Positions 30,895-39,766 are shown, numbered from the stretch's first letter. The stretch: 64,000 bases of DNA from Alicyclobacillus tolerans (GCF_021739485.1 NZ_JAJFNK010000004.1:140851-204850), one strand, 5' to 3'. Program-made: numbers and translations. The notes: a model not told the origin generated them from the letters alone.

Positions 30895-31152
30895 CTACCT
30901 TGGGGTAGTGAACATTTGAGCAAGCGCTTCTACAGCCGCGTCTTCATCAGGCCCCTCTGCCTGAAGCTGGACTTCTGTCCCGTTCCTTATCGTGAGTTTC
31001 ATGATGCTAAGAACACTTTTTGCATCAACAACCGTTCCACCGACTTTGATTTTAATTTCAGAATTATACGAATTCGCTACTCGAACAAGGTCAGCTGCGG
31101 GTCGCGCATGAACACCTTCTTCAAGGTTGACTACAACAACTCGGCTTACCAT
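30895..31152 (-). CDS. HPr-family phosphocarrier of the Dha phosphotransferase system
   Basis: 85 residues with the HPr active-site motif GVHARPA, placing the phosphorylated histidine at 15, and a serine at position 46 in AKSVLSIMKL, the site used by HPr kinase in ordinary HPr. It follows dhaM by six bases with GAAGGAGG ahead of its ATG. Known DhaM proteins often carry a fused HPr domain; here it is a separate protein. It should accept phosphate from the enzyme I encoded in the same cluster and hand it to DhaM. It is probably not the general sugar-PTS HPr, which normally sits with ptsI. Confidence 0.88.
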   Translation of the reverse strand: MVSRVVVVNLEEGVHARPAADLVRVANSYNSEIKIKVGGTVVDAKSVLSIMKLTIRNGTEVQLQAEGPDEDAAVEALAQMFTTPR

Positions 31153-31158
31153 CTGGTT

Positions 31159-31575
31159 CTAGCCTCCTTCGGTGTCGCTTTGCATCTTAACCAGATGTCT
31201 TGCACTGAGAGCACTGCCCACTACCACTTCTCGTGAATGACCGAGACTCGATTCTACGGCGGCTGCAATGGCACCCTCAACAAAGGGGGCGTCTGCAATC
31301 GTGACACGAGATGCGAAATCGGGCCCAAGCAGTTCCAACGCAACTTCACAGCTCATCAGTGCACTGCCCAAGTCAAAAAGAATCACAATGTCAGAATCCC
31401 GCGGACATGACTCCAAGATTTCCATGACTTTGGTTGCGTCGGTTCCAAGCTCATCGCCCAAACCCGAGGCACTGGCCAGGTGGACTTTCCCGACTGTGAG
31501 TTGATCTAACAATGACAAGAGCCCTTCGCCCATTTTTTTGCTATGGGAGACTAATACAATGCTAACGTTTCCCAT
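31159..31575 (-). CDS. dhaM: Dihydroxyacetone kinase phosphoryl donor subunit DhaM
   Basis: A 138-residue EIIA-Man-type domain. The active histidine is His11 in VLVSHSKKMGEG, and FDLGSALMSCEVALELL is the family helix. It takes phosphate from HPr and passes it to ADP bound on DhaL. Only the EIIA domain is present; HPr and enzyme I, fused in E. coli DhaM, are separate genes here. Its start overlaps the end of dhaL by 25 bases. Confidence 0.93.
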   Translation of the reverse strand: MGNVSIVLVSHSKKMGEGLLSLLDQLTVGKVHLASASGLGDELGTDATKVMEILESCPRDSDIVILFDLGSALMSCEVALELLGPDFASRVTIADAPFVEGAIAAAVESSLGHSREVVVGSALSARHLVKMQSDTEGG

Positions 31576-32210
31576 TCCAGTCTCAATGCTCCCCCCGTAA
31601 ATGAGTGAATCAACTCTTCAAATAAGACGGCACTAGAGACGCTGCCAGGGTCACACACACCCACACTGCGCGTTCCGAGATAGGAAGCTCTACCCTTCTT
31701 AGCAATCTTGTCTTTGGTTTCCACTGCAGCCTGTTGCGCCGTTTCGACCGCCTGATTCCATACCTCGCTAGAAAACGGGTCATTTTGATGCAAGTAGGAC
31801 GTCATAGCATACCAGACATCGACCATGGTCTTGTCGCCAGGCACCGCCTTGCCTCTGGCTTGAATGCCCTCCAGAGAAGCCGTCAGGCCGCGACGTAGTG
31901 AATCGCCGTCAACAGACTTCAAACCTTTCCAAACTGTCGACAGTTTTAAAAAGGCTGTGCCATATAACGGGCCAGACGCCCCTCCGACCGTGCTGATCAG
32001 AGTCATCGCGAGTGTGGAACAACTCATTCCCAAATCGCCGAGGCTTGATTGATGCAACTTCTTTACCGCAGCGTCAAAGCCCCGCGCCATGTTAGTCCCG
32101 TGGTCGCCATCGCCGATTCGATTGTCGAGAACATTGAGCAAGTCTGTTAATGCCCGAAGCCGTTCGTGGTATGCCTCCACAAATTGGACGAACGAATCTA
32201 CCGTGAGCAA
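31551..32210 (-). CDS. dhaL: Dihydroxyacetone kinase ADP-binding subunit DhaL
   Basis: 219 residues. The nucleotide and magnesium site is NRIGDGDHGTNMARG near residue 30, with GGASGPLYGT and the GDKTMVD motif further on, all typical of DhaL. The bound ADP stays in place and acts as a coenzyme that relays phosphate from DhaM to DhaK-bound dihydroxyacetone. The TTG at 32210 is chosen because GGAGGG precedes it by seven bases; a longer frame would overlap the end of dhaK. Confidence 0.93.
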   Translation of the reverse strand: MLTVDSFVQFVEAYHERLRALTDLLNVLDNRIGDGDHGTNMARGFDAAVKKLHQSSLGDLGMSCSTLAMTLISTVGGASGPLYGTAFLKLSTVWKGLKSVDGDSLRRGLTASLEGIQARGKAVPGDKTMVDVWYAMTSYLHQNDPFSSEVWNQAVETAQQAAVETKDKIAKKGRASYLGTRSVGVCDPGSVSSAVLFEELIHSFTGGALRLEWETLALY

Positions 32211-32223
32211 CCCATGTCCCTCC

Positions 32224-33210
32224 CTAGTTTTTCCACCCAGGGGCAGATGCTTCTGCATCAAGCAGTGTTTCTAATTCGCGGTCCAACCTTAAAAAGCTTA
32301 TGGAAAATCCGGACATTTCAAGCGAAGTCATGTATTCACCAACATACATCTTGTGTACTGAAACTTGACGCTGATTCAAAATTTCTGCTACTCGCTTATT
32401 CACAATGTATAATTCACTCAGAGGCGTGGCGCCCAAGCCATTGACGAGTACCGCTACTTTGTCGTCTTTGGAGAAACTGGTATGATTAAAAATTCTGTCA
32501 GTCAGTAGGTCGACGATTTCTTCGGCGGTTTTTAGAGCAATACGTTCGGTCCCAGGTTCTCCGTGAATCCCCATCCCGATTTCCATTTCCGCCTCACCTA
32601 AATCAAAGCTCGGCTTGCCATTGGCGGGGACCGTGCAAGGAGCTAGGGACATTCCGATACTATAGGTATTCTGTACCACTTTCTCCGCAATGCGTTTTAC
32701 CTCAGGGAGGTCCGCTCCAGCTTCTGCTGCTGCACCGGCAATCTTATGCACAAAAACTGTCCCGGCGATTCCTCTTCGGCCTACCGTGTACGTACTTCCC
32801 TCGACAGCGATATCGTCGTTGACAATGACTTGTTGAACCTCGATGCCGTCGACCGCAGCTAGTTCTGCAGCCATCTCAAAATTCATCACATCTCCCGTGT
32901 AATTTTTAATAATGAGAAAAACTCCCTTACCTCGGTTGACTGCCTTGATCGCCGCCAAAACTTGATCCGGAGTCGGAGAGGTAAACACTTCGCCGGAAAC
33001 AGCTGCATCCAACATCCCTTTTCCTACGTATCCAGCATGAGCAGGTTCGTGCCCACTTCCTCCCCCACTTACTAATCCGACCTTGTCTGTTAGTTCCTTG
33101 CGAACAATCACTTGCGTTTCTGGAACCCGCACTAGTTCAGTATGCGCTTTCACGAACCCTTGGAGCATATCGTCTACGTAATCGGCAACTCCATTCATCA
33201 GTTTTTTCAT
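32224..33210 (-). CDS. dhaK: Dihydroxyacetone kinase substrate-binding subunit DhaK
   Basis: 328 residues. GLVSGGGSGHEPAHAGYVG near residue 50 and FLIIKNYTGDVMNFEMA are family signatures; the histidine that holds dihydroxyacetone covalently is in GMGIHGEPGTER near residue 215. It is the first gene of dhaK-dhaL-dhaM-HPr. The ATG at 33210 has AGGAGG eight bases upstream. A -24/-12 promoter lies 28 bases further up, so expression should depend on sigma-54 and the neighbouring activator. Confidence 0.96.
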   Translation of the reverse strand: MKKLMNGVADYVDDMLQGFVKAHTELVRVPETQVIVRKELTDKVGLVSGGGSGHEPAHAGYVGKGMLDAAVSGEVFTSPTPDQVLAAIKAVNRGKGVFLIIKNYTGDVMNFEMAAELAAVDGIEVQQVIVNDDIAVEGSTYTVGRRGIAGTVFVHKIAGAAAEAGADLPEVKRIAEKVVQNTYSIGMSLAPCTVPANGKPSFDLGEAEMEIGMGIHGEPGTERIALKTAEEIVDLLTDRIFNHTSFSKDDKVAVLVNGLGATPLSELYIVNKRVAEILNQRQVSVHKMYVGEYMTSLEMSGFSISFLRLDRELETLLDAEASAPGWKN

Positions 33211-33237
33211 AGGTTTCACCTCCTATCTGACTAAAAA

Positions 33238-33253
33238 AGCAATATTTATGCCA
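33238..33253 (-). promoter_or_regulatory. Sigma-54 promoter of dhaKLM
   Basis: On the minus strand TGGCATA, four bases, then TTGCT followed by a T run: a good match to the TGGCAC-N5-TTGC consensus with GG and GC ten bases apart. An inverted repeat TGCGG/CCGCA lies slightly upstream (around 33264-33281) and might be bound by the activator. Confidence 0.8.
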
Positions 33254-33376
33254 TTAAAAATATCTGCGGGTTTCGCACCGCAAGTTCATAATTTGTAATT
33301 TTCAGGTCGGTTGTTGCTCCATCTTCCAAAATAAATCATATGGTAAAAAAGTTCCAATTGCGCTTTTTTTCCAGGG

Positions 33377-35434
33377 TTAGTTGTTCTTTTTTACCAAGCC
33401 AAATTTCCTCGCTTTCGCTGCAACTGTTTTATGAGTGACTCCTAGCGCCTTTGCAGCTGCATTAAAGCTCGGAAAACGTTGAAGGGCTTTCGAAATAATT
33501 AATTTCTCGTATTCGTCCATGGTTAAAACAGGAGTTGACGCAGATAGAGCGCTGTCGATGTCCTGCGGCCCCGATGGTAAACTTTCCCTCGTCACTAAGT
33601 CAATCCTGGAGGGGCAATGAAATGAGACAGGCAGGTAGGTTTCATCGATCCACTCCGAGTCGCAAAGATTGATGGCGCTTTCAACGACGTTACTTAATTC
33701 GCGTATATTTCCTGGCCAGTGATATGCCTCCAGGAACTGCAGCGCTTCCTTGGTAAAACCAAAAACCTTTTTTTCAATGGACTGAGAGTGAATCTTCACA
33801 TAATGTTCCACAAGCATAGTAATATCGCCGGTTCTTTCGCGAAGCGGAGGCAGGTGTACACGAACCACGTTGATGCGATAGTATAAATCTTCGCGAAAGG
33901 TATGGTTCTTAACCTCAGCTTCCAAATCGCGATTCGTTGCAGCGATAACACGCACGTTCAAAGGAATGATGCGTTCTCCCCCTATGCGTTCAATCTCGCG
34001 TTCCTGAATCACGCGCAGTAACTTGGCTTGTACTTCGAGGGGTAATTCACCGATTTCATCCAAGAATATTGTTCCGTTTTGCGCCATCTCAAACTTGCCC
34101 TTTCGAGTCGCTATAGCACCTGTAAACGCTCCACGCTCGTGTCCAAATAGCTCACTCTCGATCAAAGACAGGGGAATACCCGCACAATTCACTCGAATAA
34201 AAGGCTGATTCTTCCTTGGGCTTGCGTTATGGATGGCTCTTGCGACAAGTTCCTTTCCAGTCCCGCTTTCTCCTGTCAAAAGGACTGTCGAGGTCGATTG
34301 CGCCGCCTTGTTGGCCGCAGACAAGCTGTCCATTAAAATGCCACTCTTCCCAATGATGTTTGCAAAAGCTGTATGTAATCTTTGATGGCGGTTGAGTTCG
34401 TCTTTTAAATACCTTGCCTCTTGCTGCAAGTGGCGAACCTGGTCCATTAATTCTTCCACGGCAGAGAAACTGCGCGATACGGAAACGACCCCTTTAAACT
34501 CGTCCTCCACGTAGATCGGATATACGTCAGCGACGAGTTCCGTGCCAAAGCGGCGTCGAATGGAACCTTGAATGGGACGTCCTGTCTTCAAAACCTCAGC
34601 CCGCAGCCCTTCTGGCGAAACCTCCATGACGCTTTTGCCAAGAACCGTGTCAGGTGAAACCCGGTGCAGCAATTGGTAGGCTGGATTCACGTAGCGTATA
34701 ATCCCGTTCTCATCCAGAACACAAATACCATCATGGACCGTGGTTAAAACGAGATCGAGTTGTTCTTTGAGCTGTTGAACGACCCCAAACTCCTCAATGA
34801 GCCGTTCAAACTGGGAGATATCCTGAAAAACGCTCATAGCACCGTGTAAGATCCCATCGATCACGATGGGCGTCGAGGTGATCCAAACAATTCGGTCGCC
34901 AATCTGCTGCTTGTACCCAAGATTGGGTTGCAACGTCCGTAACACGGACTCCAGCGAAACCTCAGGAATCACGTCTGAACTTTGCTGCCCTATGACAGTG
35001 GCTGGTTCATCGATGTTCAAGTAACTTTGAGCGCGCCGGTTCAAGAAACTAATTTGGTTGCAGCGGTTCACGACGACTAATGCATGAGACATATTGTTAA
35101 AGACCGCTTGACTCGCCAGCATCATATCTTGAATTCGCGTATCTACCGTCTCAGAAACCGGGTCGGAAGACGGCGCGATGCTCAAGTACTGTACGATGGG
35201 TTGAAGGAAGTCGTCCGGCTCATCCCCATCTATCGAGAGATGGACGCGTTCGCCCACTCTCACTTGCAGCGATACAACAGCTAAGAGGTCGGCTAACGGC
35301 ACCTTGTGATTCTTTGCGTGCAAGTACACGCGGTGTGCCGTTGCTTCGTCCGAGTAACGCGTCAGCAGGTCCACCACCGTAGCGGCTACCCGCATGTGAA
35401 GACCTCCTGGGTGAGCCACCGTAACCTCTAACAT
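33377..35434 (-). CDS. Sigma-54-dependent activator with N-terminal HPr-like domain (DhaR-type)
   Basis: 685 residues. Residues 1-85 match HPr: HPGGLHMRVA keeps the active histidine (His13) and the following arginine, while the position of regulatory Ser46 is an Asp (VPLADLLAVVSL). Two PAS domains follow (about 110-220 and 235-340), then a coiled linker, the AAA+ domain with GESGTGKE (Walker A), the sigma-54 contact loop GAFTGA and DEIGELP (Walker B), and a Fis-type helix-turn-helix at the end. AAGGAG precedes the ATG at 35434, six bases after the enzyme I gene. It should activate the two sigma-54 promoters nearby, with activity set by phosphorylation of its HPr domain and perhaps ligands of the PAS domains. 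E. coli DhaR is functionally similar but lacks the HPr domain. Confidence 0.9.
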   Translation of the reverse strand: MLEVTVAHPGGLHMRVAATVVDLLTRYSDEATAHRVYLHAKNHKVPLADLLAVVSLQVRVGERVHLSIDGDEPDDFLQPIVQYLSIAPSSDPVSETVDTRIQDMMLASQAVFNNMSHALVVVNRCNQISFLNRRAQSYLNIDEPATVIGQQSSDVIPEVSLESVLRTLQPNLGYKQQIGDRIVWITSTPIVIDGILHGAMSVFQDISQFERLIEEFGVVQQLKEQLDLVLTTVHDGICVLDENGIIRYVNPAYQLLHRVSPDTVLGKSVMEVSPEGLRAEVLKTGRPIQGSIRRRFGTELVADVYPIYVEDEFKGVVSVSRSFSAVEELMDQVRHLQQEARYLKDELNRHQRLHTAFANIIGKSGILMDSLSAANKAAQSTSTVLLTGESGTGKELVARAIHNASPRKNQPFIRVNCAGIPLSLIESELFGHERGAFTGAIATRKGKFEMAQNGTIFLDEIGELPLEVQAKLLRVIQEREIERIGGERIIPLNVRVIAATNRDLEAEVKNHTFREDLYYRINVVRVHLPPLRERTGDITMLVEHYVKIHSQSIEKKVFGFTKEALQFLEAYHWPGNIRELSNVVESAINLCDSEWIDETYLPVSFHCPSRIDLVTRESLPSGPQDIDSALSASTPVLTMDEYEKLIISKALQRFPSFNAAAKALGVTHKTVAAKARKFGLVKKNN

Positions 35435-35439
35435 GTCGT

Positions 35440-37158
35440 TCACTCCTTGCAAAACCGAGTTAGTAATTCCCTGACCTGTTCCTGCGTCGAACAATTCATG
35501 GCTGATTTCGCAAGCTCTTCAAATTGAAAAAAAGAATAGCGTTTTAAGTTTTCTTTAACTTTCAAAATCTTTGACGGGTTCATACTGAGCTTTTGGATAC
35601 CCAAGCCTGTGAGAACAAATGCCCCGCGGACGTCTCCGGCCAGTTCCCCACAAACGCTCACGTCGATATTGTGTTGTTGAGACACCCTGACAACGCGATG
35701 AATTAACCTTAAAATTGCTGGATGAAGCTCTTGGTACAGATGGCGCACCTGTGAATTGGTGCGATCCGCAGCCAACGTGTACTGCGTAAGGTCATTCGTG
35801 CCAATGCTAAAAAAATCGACATAAGGTGTAAATTGTTCAACACAGATTGCCACACTAGGTACCTCCACCATAATGCCAATCCTTGGAACACAAACTCCTA
35901 TTCGATGGGCTTCATCCCGGATGACATCCCGTGCCTTGATCATTTCTTCCACCGTAGAAATCATCGGAATCATGATGTCAATTGGGGATTCCTTTGAAAC
36001 CCTTAATAAGGCCCGTACCTGAGTTCGCAGCAGCGCCTGTTGCTCATCCAGGAGCCGCCAGCCTCGAACTCCTAAAAACGGATTTTGTTCGGGCTCACTA
36101 TCAATACTCCCGGCTAATTTGTCTCCCCCAATATCTGCTAACCGAATCGTCAAGGACCTACCCTCTAAGGTTCTGCAAACCGTTGAGTACACCTCATATT
36201 GCTCTTCCTCCGATAAGCCTTTGTTGTCGAGAAACAAGAACTCCGTTCGAAAGAGACCAACTCCGTCTGCACCCTCTTGCGCAGCCAAGTTCGTCTCGCC
36301 AGGATTACTGATATTCGCCAATAAACCTACAGTTTTTCCGTCTATCGTATGACCTTTCGTATGGACAAGATTGCGGAGGCGAAGCTTTTGATCGCGTTGC
36401 TTTGCAATCGCAACTTGATAACTGGAGAGAATCTCGTCTGACGGGTCCAAGAAGATTTCATTTCGTACTCCATCTAGAATCAATATATGGTTCTCTAAAT
36501 CAGAGCCTAAATTAGTCCAATCGTACCCGAACCATCCGGGTATTTCCAATCCCTTCGCAACAATGGCTGCGTGCGAAGTGGGGTTCCCTTCTTGGCACAG
36601 AACCCCTCGTAGTGGATGTTGAGCCAAGGCAAGGAGTTCGGGAACGGTCAACGTATGTGCGAGGAGAATAAAATCTTCTTTCGGATAGGAGTCATCGAAG
36701 TTCGCACTTTCGGAGGTTAGCCCACCCAGCCGGGCATGAAGCATGTTCTTGACGTCAACAATGTCTTGCGCGCGTCCACGAAAATATTCGTCTTCCAGTT
36801 CTTGAAATTGCTTCGTAAGGTCGTTAAAAACTTTTTCAACAGCTTCTTCTACAAGATGACCTTCACCAAGCAAGGCCAGAATTGGCTGTACCACGACTGG
36901 GTCCTTCAAAAGTTCTATGTAGAACCTTAAAACATCTTCTCCAAATGCGCCTGTGTTCCCAGCAGCGATGGTTTGATTAAAATCCTCCGTACAACGACGG
37001 CATGCCGTATCAAAACGTTGCTTCTCTATGGCCACGTCTGACTGTTCTTGAATCGAATCAGACATTGTCTTTCTATTTGCAACCTTGCCTCTGAAAGTAT
37101 AGATTTTCCCAATGGATATCGAGTCCGCAAGACAAGTATCGGGCATGGCAAATCTCAT
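35440..37158 (-). CDS. PEP-protein phosphotransferase (PTS enzyme I)
   Basis: A 572-residue enzyme I. The phosphorylated histidine is His196 in GNPTSHAAIVAKGLEIPG, and the C-terminal PEP-binding domain has GVGLFRTEFLF, MIPMIST, MVEVPS, FFSIGTNDLTQY and the SVCGELAGD cysteine motif. It takes phosphate from PEP and gives it to HPr. Lying upstream of the activator and dhaKLM, it appears to be a dedicated enzyme I for this pathway and the phosphorylating partner of both the free HPr and the HPr domain of the activator. The ATG at 37158 has AAAGGAG upstream. A sigma-54 promoter precedes it. Confidence 0.94.
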   Translation of the reverse strand: MRFAMPDTCLADSISIGKIYTFRGKVANRKTMSDSIQEQSDVAIEKQRFDTACRRCTEDFNQTIAAGNTGAFGEDVLRFYIELLKDPVVVQPILALLGEGHLVEEAVEKVFNDLTKQFQELEDEYFRGRAQDIVDVKNMLHARLGGLTSESANFDDSYPKEDFILLAHTLTVPELLALAQHPLRGVLCQEGNPTSHAAIVAKGLEIPGWFGYDWTNLGSDLENHILILDGVRNEIFLDPSDEILSSYQVAIAKQRDQKLRLRNLVHTKGHTIDGKTVGLLANISNPGETNLAAQEGADGVGLFRTEFLFLDNKGLSEEEQYEVYSTVCRTLEGRSLTIRLADIGGDKLAGSIDSEPEQNPFLGVRGWRLLDEQQALLRTQVRALLRVSKESPIDIMIPMISTVEEMIKARDVIRDEAHRIGVCVPRIGIMVEVPSVAICVEQFTPYVDFFSIGTNDLTQYTLAADRTNSQVRHLYQELHPAILRLIHRVVRVSQQHNIDVSVCGELAGDVRGAFVLTGLGIQKLSMNPSKILKVKENLKRYSFFQFEELAKSAMNCSTQEQVRELLTRFCKE

Positions 37159-37204
37159 GTTTTTCGCTCCTTTGCTGAAAATTCTTGCAGTTTTCAAACT
37201 AAAA

Positions 37205-37220
37205 AGCAAGGTTCATGCCA
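37205..37220 (-). promoter_or_regulatory. Sigma-54 promoter of the enzyme I gene
   Basis: On the minus strand TGGCATG, four bases (AACC), then TTGCT and a T run, 47 bases before the start codon. It has the same architecture as the dhaK promoter, so both units probably answer to the HPr-domain activator. Confidence 0.82.
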
Positions 37221-37262
37221 TGGGGTTTGCCAATCACTTTGAGACTCGTCATGCCGTTTTTA

Positions 37263-37475
37263 TCAGAAACAAACAATCGCATGGCACCACAAGCAGGTGC
37301 AACTGTCCCTTTTCAACGCCGCTTTCCGGTAGTCCTGAAACAAAAACGGGTTATACAGTAATTTAATGGTTTGCGGATTGACCCAAACCGCTCGAGCGCG
37401 ATTGACTTCCCGCCAAGCCCGATGAGGCAAACACGGAGTTAACCTTTGGTCATCCACGTTGAGAACCGTAATCAT
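37263..37475 (-). pseudogene. Truncated RRXRR/HNH-type protein
   Basis: A 70-codon frame with GGAGG seven bases before its ATG. The start TVLNVDDQRLTPCLPHRAW, then RAVWVNPQTIKLLYN resembles the RRXRR-type N-terminus found on some HNH nuclease-like proteins, and YRKAALKRDSCTCLWC is the usual entry into an HNH zinc knuckle (K-R-D-x-x-T-C-x-x-C). The frame then stops; no VDHI/H-N-H segment appears in any frame before the enzyme I promoter. It is most likely a 3'-deleted gene. The family match is by pattern only. Confidence 0.45.
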
Positions 37476-37667
37476 CTAGTCGCCTCCAGAACTGCAAGTG
37501 TTTGTAACTGCAAGTGCCTTATACATTCATTATGAATCAAGGGCATGGTGAAATTCATCGGAAACAACTGGGGGACGCAAGAAACTAAAATACTCTGCTT
37601 CGTATACGGTCAACCACATGGTGGAGTATCCTTGAATTAAAGATGCTCGTGAAACGGGGTGCGGCAA

Positions 37668-38345
37668 ATGGCGTTGTTTGATTCCAAGGCAGACACTTAC
37701 GATGACTTTTGTGAAACTCCACTCGGTCACTTTGTGAACGAAGTCGAGCGCAACATGATTGCTTCCTCAGCGGTACCCAAGCCCAATGAACGTGCGATCG
37801 ACTTGGGTTGCGGCACTGGAACGTACACAACGTGGCTCCAAACTCTGGGGTTGCAGGCCTGCGGTGTCGATGTGTCGCAAGGAATGCTGGACACCGCCCG
37901 CCGTAAAAGCAACAACCCGGACGTCTTTATCCAGGCTGATTTACGCAAACTGCCTTTTCAGAATGAAACCTTCGACTTGGCCATCGCCAATGTTGTTCTG
38001 GAGTTTGTTTCCGAGCCGGAGACCGTCGTCAAGGAGGCTCGCCGAATACTCAGGCCCGGAGGGCGCCTGGTTATCGGCTTCATCGGAAAAAACAGCCTCT
38101 GGGGACAGAAGTACCTCAGACGTGGAGAAGAGGATCCTTCAAGCGTATACCACCACGCCCGGTTTTTCTCGGTTCGTGAGGCTGCATCTCTGGGCTGGAA
38201 GCCACCGGGTATGGCTTCGTTTGGACTATATGTCGGGCCGGATGAATTCGTCGATGAGCAGTCCGCATGGGAGTTAGAGACACTGCGCACAGTGGAGGTG
38301 AGTCGCGAAACTGCCGGTTTTTTTGTCCTCCGATGGGAAAATTAG
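37668..38345 (+). CDS. Class I SAM-dependent methyltransferase
   Basis: 225 residues. The SAM-binding motif I is AIDLGCGTGTYTTWL (about residues 43-57), the acidic residue after strand 2 is in CGVDVSQGML, and motifs II-III are FIQADLRKLPF and ILRPGGRLVIGF. The N-terminal FDSKADTYDDFCETPLGHFV is like that of UbiE/YodH-type methyltransferases. The substrate is unknown. The ATG at 37668 is preferred over an upstream GTG at 37659 for its spacing from GGGGTG. It stands alone between the Dha cluster and an unrecognised gene. Confidence 0.88.
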   Translation: MALFDSKADTYDDFCETPLGHFVNEVERNMIASSAVPKPNERAIDLGCGTGTYTTWLQTLGLQACGVDVSQGMLDTARRKSNNPDVFIQADLRKLPFQNETFDLAIANVVLEFVSEPETVVKEARRILRPGGRLVIGFIGKNSLWGQKYLRRGEEDPSSVYHHARFFSVREAASLGWKPPGMASFGLYVGPDEFVDEQSAWELETLRTVEVSRETAGFFVLRWEN

Positions 38346-38410
38346 TCCGTCTAGTGTAAAAAACATCGTCCTAAAAATCTGTCTGTGTACAAAGCGTTGG
38401 GTTCTTGTTT

Positions 38411-39421
38411 TTAGAGGTCCATTTCGACACGTTTGGCTACAGACAGGGCTTCTGACAACACCTTGAGGTCTTTTCGTGTACTCTTGAGTTGTTCTTCCAA
38501 CTGCATGATTTTCCGTTCTGCCTCTTTGAGATTACGGTCTTTCTCCGCTAACTGTCGTTCCGTGTACTGAACCTTTTGCTCCAATTGATCAACGTTCGGC
38601 CCCGTCTGGAATTCGACGGTTTCCAAATAACGAATCAAGTCTTGCTTGGTAATCAACCGTCCTTGAGGTGTGAAGCTTTCTTGTTGGACGGTCGGTGGTT
38701 CTAGTGGTTCTTGCACGGACGGGTTTTCGTCTTCTTCATCTGAGTGAACCCATGAACGAATGACCTGTCTAAGTCCCGTAACACCTTTGAAGAGTCGGAT
38801 CGCATTGGAGACTTTTTGTAGCCAAGGGAGAGCGTTTCGCGCTTCTCCGTTGAAATGATTGTAGTCCTCCACTACGGTCGTGATGTCTCCCAGTGTAAAC
38901 GGTCGAGGTTGACTTTGAATGAATTTGACGATGTTAATCAGACATTCTTGATGGAACGCTTGAGCGGTATCCAGACGTCCACAATCTAAGCAAACGTGTT
39001 GCCGGAGTTCTGCTAAAAATTTTTCGGTTAAATACACGCTTCGTGGAACTTCATACAAGGAACACCCTTTATGATTGGGGTCAGGGCCGATGCGCACCAA
39101 TTTAGACTGCGCGCGCAAACGTTGAGCAGCCATCTCCCCAGCCTCTGGATGCATGGTTTCGGTCAAGATGTCGTTGACCCCGAATGACTGAGTCGGGAAC
39201 TCCAATAAAGCGTTGTGAAAGGCTTGGAGTACTTGGTCCTCGGCTTCTTGGTCATTATCTGGCCAATGATACAGCACGAAATCGCCTGGATTGCGTTCTC
39301 CGGATTGAATCATTTTCCGAACTTCTTCAGCAAGTTGCTCTCTCTGTTGAACTAGGTCGTAAACAAAAACGTCGTATTGTTTTGCCGTATTCAAGGCGTC
39401 AAAACCTTTAAGCGTACGCAT
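38411..39421 (-). CDS. Unrecognised protein with CxxC motif and C-terminal coiled coil
   Basis: 336 residues, soluble, no signal peptide. I do not recognise the family. Visible features: an acidic early region, a single CLDC pair near the middle with a further Cys-containing FHQECL just after it, a putative winged-helix-like stretch (FTLGDITTVVEDYNHFNG), an acidic Pro-rich linker (SDEEDENPSVQEPLEPP), a KQDLIRYLE segment and a final ~70-residue coiled coil (QLEQKVQYTERQLAEKDRNL onward). This is reminiscent of a DNA- or protein-binding scaffold, but that is only a guess. The ATG at 39421 is eight bases after GGGG; an ATG two codons earlier is too close to it. Confidence 0.7.
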   Translation of the reverse strand: MRTLKGFDALNTAKQYDVFVYDLVQQREQLAEEVRKMIQSGERNPGDFVLYHWPDNDQEAEDQVLQAFHNALLEFPTQSFGVNDILTETMHPEAGEMAAQRLRAQSKLVRIGPDPNHKGCSLYEVPRSVYLTEKFLAELRQHVCLDCGRLDTAQAFHQECLINIVKFIQSQPRPFTLGDITTVVEDYNHFNGEARNALPWLQKVSNAIRLFKGVTGLRQVIRSWVHSDEEDENPSVQEPLEPPTVQQESFTPQGRLITKQDLIRYLETVEFQTGPNVDQLEQKVQYTERQLAEKDRNLKEAERKIMQLEEQLKSTRKDLKVLSEALSVAKRVEMDL

Positions 39422-39766
39422 GATCATGTCCCCTATGACTTCGTCTGAATTCGACAACCTTAGACATACCATCTGTGGATTGAAAACCTCTCAAAACGTT
39501 TACTTCCCATGCTCGGTGAAAAGTATCAACAGCCGAATCCAAGGTGTCGTGAATTTGACGCTTTTCCGGTTGAGCTTGTCCACTGTCTCACAAAACGGTA
39601 CCATATCCTATGGTGTTCAAGTCCTTTGCCTCCATCGTCGCGTGCCATCGCTGAATGTTCCCTCTAGGCAGGGCTCCTGCAAATTCTGCATGCGACCCAG
39701 GCCAACCCATGTGACATCCAGGACGAAAAAGGAACTCTGATGACTCTCGCTGTAAGGAGCGTGTTC
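39422..39766. other. Divergent intergenic region
   Basis: Separates the coiled-coil gene from the permease gene. Beyond the TAAGGAG before the permease start I see no gene, known RNA motif or strong promoter; a plus-strand frame through it lacks a ribosome binding site and recognisable motifs. Confidence 0.4.

Noticed and set aside
39420..39740. A 106-codon plus-strand frame before the amino acid permease
   Set aside because: No ribosome binding site, no motif, and composition unlike neighbouring genes.
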